Positions 8,655 through 16,005 of a stretch of 40,693 nucleotides of DNA are shown here, one piece after another. Source of the stretch: Clostridiales bacterium (GTDB lineage: Bacteria > Bacillota > Clostridia > Lachnospirales > JAISYE01). The notes under the pieces are model-generated. The model was not told where the DNA came from and did not search any database. It was given only the letters and a program-made list of their open reading frames with translations. The first letter of the stretch is position 1; each line of letters opens with the position of its first letter. The translations under genes and the position numbers were made by a program. The stretch lies in assembly GCA_031297485.1 (NCBI GenBank), contig JAISYE010000067.1:1-40693 (forward strand). Reading direction: 5' to 3'.

Positions 8655-9734
8655 TCAGTATGGGCTGTTGTTGGTGTAGTCTTGGTGTTCGTAGTTTTTA
8701 AATTGGTCCTTTACCTCCATCATTGTTTCAAAAAGCAGCGGGTCGAGATGGGAGCCGGAGGACTTGCCCATAATATCCAGGGTTTCCTCGTGGGTAAATG
8801 CTTTCTTGTAGCAGCGCTCGGTAACAAGGGCGTCGTATACGTCCACAACCGCGACTATTCTGGCGGACAGCGGTATGTCCAGGTTCGCGGTGCCGTCGGG
8901 GTAGCCGCTGCCGTCCCAGCGCTCGTGATGCGAGCGGCAAATGTCGTAACAGTGCCTAACGTAGTCGTCCTCTTCATTGTTGGACATCAGGGACTTTATA
9001 ATGGTGCCCCCAATGGTTGTATGTGTTTTTATTACGTCGAATTCATCCGGTGTAAGTTTGCCGGGTTTAAGTAATATATTGTCCGGTATTCCTATCTTGC
9101 CTACATCGTGCAAGGGGACAGCCTTAACCAGCGCGTTATAGTTTCGCGACACTAAGTCCTGGGTGTAACGCCCTTGCTTTAACAACTGTGTTACCATTAT
9201 ACGCGCCAGTTCCCGGGTACGCTTGACATGCTGGCCGGATTCCAAACTCCGGTACTCTATCATGTTGGCTATGGATTCTAAAAAATTCTCCTTCGTTTGG
9301 ATAAGTTCCTGAGCCTTTTCCTCCACCATCATTTCCAGTTTGTCCCGATACAGGCTTAGTTCCAAATGGTTGGCTACGCGCAGCCGCACTATTTCAGGCA
9401 GAAACGGCTTGGATATATAGTCTACCGCCCCTGCCTGCAGCCCCTGCGTTTCACTGTCAGCCGCCGTGATGAAAATCACGGGGATTTTTTTAAGGACAGG
9501 GTCGTTTTTCATAAGCATGAGAACCTCAAAGCCGTCCATGCCAGGCATCATAATGTCCAGCAGCAGCAGGTTCGGCTTTACTATGGAATTGAGCATCTTG
9601 GACATGGCTTCTATGCCGTCGGAGGCTTCCTCAATTTCATAGTAGTCATGCAGAATTTCTTCCAGGATAATGCGGTTTGTTTCAATGTCGTCAACGACAA
9701 GGACCTTCGGCCGCCTTCCCGTCTCCAGGCTCAT
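8655..9734 (-). CDS. Response regulator with REC and HD-GYP (c-di-GMP phosphodiesterase) domains
   Basis: KVLVVDDIETNR, LLLDIMMPGMDGFE, LHDVGKIGIPD, HHERWDGSGYPDG; start at MSLETGRR with SD aggagg. Confidence 0.92.
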   Translation of the reverse strand: MSLETGRRPKVLVVDDIETNRIILEEILHDYYEIEEASDGIEAMSKMLNSIVKPNLLLLDIMMPGMDGFEVLMLMKNDPVLKKIPVIFITAADSETQGLQAGAVDYISKPFLPEIVRLRVANHLELSLYRDKLEMMVEEKAQELIQTKENFLESIANMIEYRSLESGQHVKRTRELARIMVTQLLKQGRYTQDLVSRNYNALVKAVPLHDVGKIGIPDNILLKPGKLTPDEFDVIKTHTTIGGTIIKSLMSNNEEDDYVRHCYDICRSHHERWDGSGYPDGTANLDIPLSARIVAVVDVYDALVTERCYKKAFTHEETLDIMGKSSGSHLDPLLFETMMEVKDQFKNYEHQDYTNNSPY

Positions 9735-9735
9735 A

Positions 9736-10098
9736 TTATCCCTCCTGTTCAAGGAATCGCCGGATTTCCGCGTTGGTCGCCTCAAGTACGGAATAAAGGT
9801 CAGGCACAAGAGCGTCCGCCGGGCTTTCCCCTTTTGCCTTCGCCTCTATAGCCGCCGAAATTGCAGCAAGCCGCTTAAAACCAAGGTTAACCGCCGTGCC
9901 TTTAAGTGTGTGCGCGGCCTGCGTTATCTTTGCGTATTCCCCTGATTTTACTGCCGCGTCTACATCGTCCGACATGGCCTTGCCGTTAAACTTGTTAAGC
10001 AGCCGGATGTACAGCTTCTTGTTGTTCATTACCCTGCCTATACCGTCCTTAATGTCCATCAACGGCGTTTCGGCGCCGTCCCATGATATATTCGCCAC
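9736..10098 (-). CDS. Hpt-domain phosphotransfer protein
   Basis: 120 aa; AAHTLKGTAVNLGF (HxxKG phospho-acceptor motif); 1 bp from the HD-GYP start. Confidence 0.88.
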   Translation of the reverse strand: MANISWDGAETPLMDIKDGIGRVMNNKKLYIRLLNKFNGKAMSDDVDAAVKSGEYAKITQAAHTLKGTAVNLGFKRLAAISAAIEAKAKGESPADALVPDLYSVLEATNAEIRRFLEQEG

Positions 10099-10307
10099 AA
10101 TTTTTACCTCCTTTTTGTTATAAGTTGATTCTTTATTATACGCCTATTCTACACCATATTTTTTAAAACCGCTATAGATATTCATGGAGAGTTTAAACTT
10201 TTGGGTCTTTCAAAATTTGGATGGTATCCAGAGTAATTGTTTCGCAATTTTATCGCCATAATGCTATTATAATTACATGAATCCTAAAGACTGCGCATTA
10301 GGCGGTT

Positions 10308-10328
10308 CGTCGAGCAAGCTCGGCTATC
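10308..10328 (-). repeat. 21-bp palindromic motif (family C)
   Basis: CGTCGAGCAAGCTCGGCTATC, 1 mismatch from the reverse complement of 7479-7499. Confidence 0.7.
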
Positions 10329-10425
10329 ATAGTCATCTGGGGCCCACCCGGATGTGGATTGAAACAAACTTTTCCAATATAGGTTACTGGACCGGCCGCT
10401 CCGATCAAGCCTGAAACGCCGCGGT

Positions 10426-11457
10426 TCAGAATATGCTGTTCACCAGCCGGAGGGTTTCCTCCTCGTCCAGTACCACGTAGGATTTCCCGCCTATATCCTG
10501 GGGCGAGCAGGGCAGAGTGGCGGTTACAATATTTTCGGGCCGCAGATTTTTGACGTACTTTAAATATTTAGGCGCTTCGGCCAGCGAAAAATTGGTTTCT
10601 ACATAGTTGAAGTAGGTCGCTAGAAGGGCGGGCAGGCTGTTAATTATATTCTCGCTTGAAAGAGCCTGGGAGGCCATCGCCTTTATAAAGGCGTGCTGGG
10701 TGGCCGCGCGGCCCAGGTCCTGCAGGGGATAGCCGGGGGTTTCGTCCGCCGCGCCGAAATTCCCATGCCTGTACCGCAGCAGCTGCTCCGCCTGGTCCCC
10801 GTTAAGCACCTGCGGCCCCGGCTCCAAATTTATGTGCAGGCCCTGCAGCGGGTCGTCATAGCGCATGGCCTGCGGCACGTCAAATTCCACGCCGTTAATG
10901 CTGTCCACTATAAAACGCAGCGCCTCGAAATCCACGGTTACATAATATTCGAAGTCTTGTGCCAAAAGCGACTCTATCTGCTGGCACAGGACCTCCATAC
11001 CCAGCTCGTTTCCGGCGTAATGGTAAACTTCGCACGCCTTCATTTCACCGGAGGCGGGAACATACTTGCCCTTGTCTTTTAACAGCGCCTGGTTTTCTTC
11101 TGTCATTACCACATATGTATCCCGTGGAACGGAAATAAGGTTAAGCGTCAGGCTGACCGCGTTAAAACACCCGGCTATTATGGTGTCGGTGCGCGGTACG
11201 CCGGCTTCCTGGCTGTCCACGCCCACAATTAAAAAATTTGTGCGCTCCTTTAGCGGCGTTACAGAATCCACTATTTCCTGTAAAATAGTTTTTTTGTCAG
11301 AAGACTTGGCGCCGGGCGAAAAACCGCCGGTATTCGGCGCCACGTCCGCCGTAAAGTACGCAACCGCCAGCAGCAGCCCTACCGCAATGGAAAAACCCGC
11401 TATTATTCCGAAAACTATTCTGAAAAATGTTGCCGCTGAACTTTTTTTGCGTCTCAT
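10426..11457 (-). CDS. LytR-CpsA-Psr (LCP) family cell-wall polymer ligase
   Basis: TNFLIVGVDSQEAGVPRTDTIIAGCFN, LISVPRDTYVV, FEALRFIVDSINGVEFDVP, LNGDQAEQLLRYRHGN; start MRRKKSSAATFF with SD agaggaac. Confidence 0.92.
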   Translation of the reverse strand: MRRKKSSAATFFRIVFGIIAGFSIAVGLLLAVAYFTADVAPNTGGFSPGAKSSDKKTILQEIVDSVTPLKERTNFLIVGVDSQEAGVPRTDTIIAGCFNAVSLTLNLISVPRDTYVVMTEENQALLKDKGKYVPASGEMKACEVYHYAGNELGMEVLCQQIESLLAQDFEYYVTVDFEALRFIVDSINGVEFDVPQAMRYDDPLQGLHINLEPGPQVLNGDQAEQLLRYRHGNFGAADETPGYPLQDLGRAATQHAFIKAMASQALSSENIINSLPALLATYFNYVETNFSLAEAPKYLKYVKNLRPENIVTATLPCSPQDIGGKSYVVLDEEETLRLVNSIF

Positions 11458-11509
11458 GTAAAGTTCCTCTCTGTCAAAAACATACCGGTGACGGCTGAAT
11501 TTTGATAAA

Positions 11510-11570
11510 ACCACGAATGAACACAAATAAACACGAATATAAAAAACAATCGTGTCCATTCATGTCCATT
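11510..11570. repeat. 10-bp-periodic CACGAATNAA repeat followed by inverted units
   Basis: CACGAATGAA CACAAATAAA CACGAATATA ... CGTGTCCATT CATGTCCATT. Confidence 0.7.
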
Positions 11571-11687
11571 AAAGAACCCGGCGAACAAGGGCGGCGCGAA
11601 GCGCCGTTTTCGCGAAGCGAAAATTCCGAAAAGAACCCGGCGAACAAGGGCGGCGCGAAGCGCCGTTTTCGCGAAGCGAAAATTCCG
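11571..11687 (+). repeat. Palindromic repeat family A, tandem duplicate (two 58-bp copies, 59-bp period)
   Basis: AAAGAACCCGGCGAACAAGGGCGGCGCGAAGCGCCGTTTTCGCGAAGCGAAAATTCCG at 11571-11628 and 11630-11687. Confidence 0.92.
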
Positions 11688-11736
11688 ACGTGGTTTAAAT
11701 AAACGCCCTTTGTCTTTGCCGGCGGCAGCGGGCAGT

Positions 11737-13620
11737 TTACACCGCCTCGAACTGGCTGTTATACAGCTGGTAATAAAAGCCGCGCTGCTCCAGCAGCTGT
11801 TCGTGGGTGCCCTGTTCCACAATGTCGCCCTCGTTCATTACTAGGATTATATCAGCGTTCCTGATAGTTGACAAGCGGTGGGCGATTATAAAGCTCGTCC
11901 TGCCCTTCATTAAATTTTGCATGGCTTCCTGAATGCGCACCTCTGTGCGGGTGTCCACAGAGCTTGTGGCCTCGTCGAGTATCAGAATTTTCGGGTCGCA
12001 CAGGAACGCCCGCGCTATTGTGAGCAGCTGTTTTTCTCCTTGGGAAACATTGGACGTGTCTTCGTTAAGCTCCATGTCATAGCCGTTGGGCAGCGTGCTG
12101 ATAAAACGGTGCACATGGGCCGCCCGCGCCGCCTGCTTTACCTCGCTGTCTCCGGCGCCGGGCTTGCCGTAGCGGATGTTGTCCATGATACTGCCGTAAA
12201 AAAGCCAGGTGTCTTGCAGTACCATGCCGAATAAATTCCGCAGCCCGCCCCTGTTGAATTCCCTGATGTCCGTGCCGTCTACCAGGATTCTCCCGCCGTT
12301 AAGCTCGTAAAAACGCATCAGCAGTTTTACTATTGTCGTTTTGCCCGCGCCCGTTGGCCCAACAATGGCGATTTTTCTGCCCGGCTCGATTTTCGCGGAA
12401 AAGTCGTTTATCACGATCTTGTCTTCGTTATAGCCGAAGCGCACATGGTCGAATTCTATGCCTCCGGATATGTCCGTCGTTTGGGCCGGATTCTCCGGGT
12501 CGGCTTCCTCTTCCTGTTCGCCTAAAAACTCAAAAACCCTTTCCGCCGCCGCCGCTGTGGACTGTAATACATTCGCGATCTGCGCGGTCTGGGTTATTGG
12601 CTGCGTAAACGAACGGATATAGGAAATAAACGCTAAAATGTCCCCTACCTCTATAACGCGCCGCGCCGCCAGCACCCCGCCGGCAATACTGACCCCCACG
12701 TACCCCAGGTTGCCCACAAAGCCCATAAGCGGCATCATAACCCCGGAAAAAAACTGCGCCTTCCACGCGCTGGTGTACAGTACCTCGTTGTCCGCGCCAA
12801 AAGTCTCTATGGCGCGCCCTTCGCCGTTAAACGCCTTTACGACTATATGCCCGCTGTAAATCTCCTCCACCTGGCCGTTTACATGTCCCAGGTATTCCTG
12901 CTGCAACTTAAAATGCGGCTGCGACAGCTTTACCATAGCACTGGCCAAAAACAGCGACATGGGTATCATTAACAGCGCTATAAGCGTCATAAGGGGGCTT
13001 ATGGTCAGCATCATGATGATTATCCCGATTATGGTGGTTACGGACGTTATTATCTGCGAGAGGCTTTGACTTAGGGTCTGGCTTACTGTGTCCACGTCGT
13101 TTGTTATACGGGACAAAACTTCCCCTCGCGTCTGCCTGTCGAAATATTTAAGGGGCAGTTTGTTTATCTTTTTGAAAATTTCCTCCCGCAGGTTATAGGA
13201 GATTTTTTGCGTCACGCCCGCCATAATATAGCTTTGCGCGCCACCGAACAACGTACTGACCAAGTACATGGCCAGCAGCAGCAGACATATCTGCCCCAGC
13301 CTCGCGAAATCTATTCCGCCCGCGCCCTGGGCTGCCAACATGACGCCGTTGTATATTTCGGTTGTGGCGGAACCGGTTATTTTCGGCCCCACTATGGAAA
13401 AAATGCAGCTGGCCGCCGCAAGCACTATTACAGCCGTAATGCCGGCCCAATAGGGTTTTATGTGTTGCAGCAGGCTGAGCATTGTGCCTTTAAAATTCTT
13501 CGCCTTGGCACCGGGGAACATTCCGGCCATTGGTCCGCCCGGGCCTCCAGGCCTGCCTGGGCCGCCGGGGCGGAATGGCCTGCCGGGGCCGCCCGGGGCG
13601 TCATGCCGTTTTTCGCTCAT
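11737..13620 (-). CDS. ABC transporter, fused permease/ATP-binding (multidrug/lipid type), subunit 2
   Basis: 627 aa; GPTGAGKTTIVKLLMRFY (Walker A), NVSQGEKQLLTIARAFLCDPKILILDEATSSVD; ATGA overlap with the upstream gene. Confidence 0.93.
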   Translation of the reverse strand: MSEKRHDAPGGPGRPFRPGGPGRPGGPGGPMAGMFPGAKAKNFKGTMLSLLQHIKPYWAGITAVIVLAAASCIFSIVGPKITGSATTEIYNGVMLAAQGAGGIDFARLGQICLLLLAMYLVSTLFGGAQSYIMAGVTQKISYNLREEIFKKINKLPLKYFDRQTRGEVLSRITNDVDTVSQTLSQSLSQIITSVTTIIGIIIMMLTISPLMTLIALLMIPMSLFLASAMVKLSQPHFKLQQEYLGHVNGQVEEIYSGHIVVKAFNGEGRAIETFGADNEVLYTSAWKAQFFSGVMMPLMGFVGNLGYVGVSIAGGVLAARRVIEVGDILAFISYIRSFTQPITQTAQIANVLQSTAAAAERVFEFLGEQEEEADPENPAQTTDISGGIEFDHVRFGYNEDKIVINDFSAKIEPGRKIAIVGPTGAGKTTIVKLLMRFYELNGGRILVDGTDIREFNRGGLRNLFGMVLQDTWLFYGSIMDNIRYGKPGAGDSEVKQAARAAHVHRFISTLPNGYDMELNEDTSNVSQGEKQLLTIARAFLCDPKILILDEATSSVDTRTEVRIQEAMQNLMKGRTSFIIAHRLSTIRNADIILVMNEGDIVEQGTHEQLLEQRGFYYQLYNSQFEAV

Positions 13621-15389
13621 GTTAACGCCTCCTTAATATTATCCGCGCCTAGGTCTCTGGATAATTCTTCTGGTGATAACTGGGACTCCGCTATCTCCCG
13701 ATACACCGGACATCGGCGCAACAGTTCCGAATGTGTGCCCTGGCCAGCCACGCGGCCTTCGTCCAGGACTATTATCTTGTCGGCGCGCATTACCGTGCTT
13801 ATCCGCTGGGCGACTATAAGGACAATGGCTTGCGAGACTTCCTCATGAAGGGCCTTGCGCAGCAGCGCGTCTGTCTTGTAGTCAAGGGCGGAAAAACTGT
13901 CGTCAAAAATATAAATTTCCGGCTTCTTCGCCAGGGCCCGCGCGATAGACAGCCGCTGCTTCTGGCCGCCGGACACGTTTGTGCCGCCTTGGGATATTTG
14001 CGTCTCGTACTGGTCCGGCGCGTCCTCTATAAATTCCGAAGCCTGGGCTATCCGCGCCGCTGTACGGGCGTCTTCCGGCGTTATGTGCCCGCCGCCGTAG
14101 CGCAGGTTGGATTCGATGGTGCCGGTAAAAAGCAGGGCCTTCTGCGGCACGTAGCCGATTTTGGCCCGTAGCCCTGCGAGGGGGATGTTGGTTATATCCA
14201 CGCCGCTTACCTCTATGCTGCCTTCCGTAACGTCGTAAAAGCGCGGTATAAGGTTTATCAGCGTGGACTTGCCGCTGCCCGTGCTTCCCACAAACGCCAC
14301 GGTCTCGGCGCCTCCGGCTCGGAAACTTATGTTTTGAAGTACGTATTCCTCCGCGTTAGGGTATTTAAAGGAAACGTTTTTAAATTCCACGCACGGCTTA
14401 TTATTGGGGAGTTCCGGCGCGGCTGACGCAACCGTGTCCTTAATGGTCACTTCCTCTTCAAGCACGGCCACAACGCGGTCGGCTGACACTGCCGCCCGGG
14501 GGATGAACATGGACATCATGGAAAGCATTAGGAACGACCAGAAAATTTGCATCGAGTACTGTATAAAGGCCATCATGTAGCCCACGTTAATGGCGCCCCG
14601 CTGGATTCCGCGGCCGCCGAACCACAGCACGGCAATCACCGAAAGGTTCATTATAAGCGTCATAAGCGGCATCATGAACCCCATAAAGCGCGTTACAAAC
14701 AAGTGGGTGCCGGTTAAGTCGCTGTTGGCTTTTTGGAATTTATTTTCCTCAAATTGCTGGTTGGAGAACGCGCGGATAACCATGATACCGCTTAGGGATT
14801 CCCGCACTACCATGTTTAAGCGGTCCACCAGTTCCTGAATTTTTTTAAAGCGCGGCGTAACTATGGAAAAGGTCCCTATCACCAGCGCCAATATGCCCAG
14901 CACCGCCACAACTATTATCCACTCCATGCCGGACCGCGCGCCCACAACCTTTATTATGCCGCCTATGCCCATAATCGGCGCGTAGCACAGCATTCGCATG
15001 GACATAAACACGAACATCTGGAGCTGCTGGATGTCGTTGGTACTGCGCGTAATAAGCGACGCGGTTGAGAACTTATCCAGTTCCGCGTTGGAAAAGCTCA
15101 CTACCTTGACAAACACTTCCCGCCGCAGGTCCCGGGCGCTGGCCGACGCCACCACCGAGGCCAAAAACGAGGAGCCTATTACCGCGGACATGGCCAGCAG
15201 AGCTATAGCAAGCATACGAACCCCTACCGCCACAATGTAGGACGTGTCGCCCGCGCCTATGCCGTTATTTACTATGTCCGACATCAGGTCCGGCAGCGCC
15301 AGTTCGCACCACGCCTGCACAAACAGCAGGGCTATCCCCGCTGTTATTTTCCACAGGTATGGCCGCAGGTACTTTGCGAGTTTCTTCAT
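13617..15389 (-). CDS. ABC transporter, fused permease/ATP-binding, subunit 1
   Basis: 590 aa; GSTGSGKSTLINLIPRFYD, NVSGGQKQRLSIARALAKKPEIYIFDDSFSALD; paired with 11737-13620. Confidence 0.93.
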   Translation of the reverse strand: MKKLAKYLRPYLWKITAGIALLFVQAWCELALPDLMSDIVNNGIGAGDTSYIVAVGVRMLAIALLAMSAVIGSSFLASVVASASARDLRREVFVKVVSFSNAELDKFSTASLITRSTNDIQQLQMFVFMSMRMLCYAPIMGIGGIIKVVGARSGMEWIIVVAVLGILALVIGTFSIVTPRFKKIQELVDRLNMVVRESLSGIMVIRAFSNQQFEENKFQKANSDLTGTHLFVTRFMGFMMPLMTLIMNLSVIAVLWFGGRGIQRGAINVGYMMAFIQYSMQIFWSFLMLSMMSMFIPRAAVSADRVVAVLEEEVTIKDTVASAAPELPNNKPCVEFKNVSFKYPNAEEYVLQNISFRAGGAETVAFVGSTGSGKSTLINLIPRFYDVTEGSIEVSGVDITNIPLAGLRAKIGYVPQKALLFTGTIESNLRYGGGHITPEDARTAARIAQASEFIEDAPDQYETQISQGGTNVSGGQKQRLSIARALAKKPEIYIFDDSFSALDYKTDALLRKALHEEVSQAIVLIVAQRISTVMRADKIIVLDEGRVAGQGTHSELLRRCPVYREIAESQLSPEELSRDLGADNIKEALT

Positions 15390-15518
15390 TCACTAATCCT
15401 CCCTTATTTTTTCTTAGTGTTTATATATACAGGAAAATATTATACAGGTTTGCGGGAATTTTTAAAGTGTCCTAAGATTAAAAATCAAAAGTTTTAAAAT
15501 CTCTGGGTGTCTGTTAAG

Positions 15519-15735
15519 AGGTCAAAAGATTAAGACCAACGGACAGTTCACCGTTAGGGGCTCCGCCCCATTGGCGCGAACTTAAGGCTTGAGGAAGGTC
15601 AAAAGATTAAGACCAACGGACAGTTCACCGTTAGGCTCCGCCCCAAACCCCGCTGGGGACCTAACGATGGTTTGTTCGTTGGCCCCCAGACCCCTTCTTG
15701 CGCTTCGCGCGCACTCATTAAAGAACCCAACGAGC
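15519..15735 (-). repeat. Composite family B repeat (reverse orientation), left flank of the Mo-oxidoreductase cluster
   Basis: GACCAACGGACAGTTCACCGTTAGG twice, CCCCAAACCCCGCTGGGG, CCTAACGATGGTTTGTTCGTTGG, CCCCTTCTTGCGCTTCGCGCGCACTCATTAAAGAACCC. Confidence 0.88.
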
Positions 15736-15748
15736 CTCCCGCGCCTTA

Positions 15749-15877
15749 GGACGTGTTTGAAAACTTGATTCCGATAGTCGAGCTTGCTCGACGCAGCGCG
15801 AAGCGTCGAGCAAGCTCGACTATCATTGCGGCGGTTTCATTCGAAATTTCGCGCTTTAAGGAATTTTCAAACACGCC
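15749..15877 (-). mobile_element. MITE-like element with terminal inverted repeats, carrying a nested 22-bp-arm perfect hairpin
   Basis: Ends GGACGTGTTTGAAAA...TTTTCAAACACGCC; hairpin arms 15773-15794 and 15803-15824 with loop AGCGCGAA; compact copy at 36995-37058. No transposase inside. Confidence 0.65.
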
Positions 15878-16005
15878 TTAGTATAGCTTAGCGAAAATTC
15901 AGAAACTTAATTATACAACCAAAAATTAAAAACCACCATCAACTGAATTTTATCAGTTGACAGTGGTTTCTATATCGAAGGCCCTTTTTTATCAGCAGCC
16001 TGCCA

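Noticed and set aside
8382-9074. 230-aa plus-strand ORF
   Set aside because: Mostly antisense to the HD-GYP gene.
11571-11687. Possible CRISPR or tRNA-like structure from the 59-bp tandem
   Set aside because: Only two head-to-tail copies, no spacer variability, no tRNA features.
11454-11822. 122-aa minus-strand ORF (…NGHEWTRLFFIFVFICVHSWFY…)
   Set aside because: Translation of the CACGAATGAA array and family A repeats; no SD or domain.
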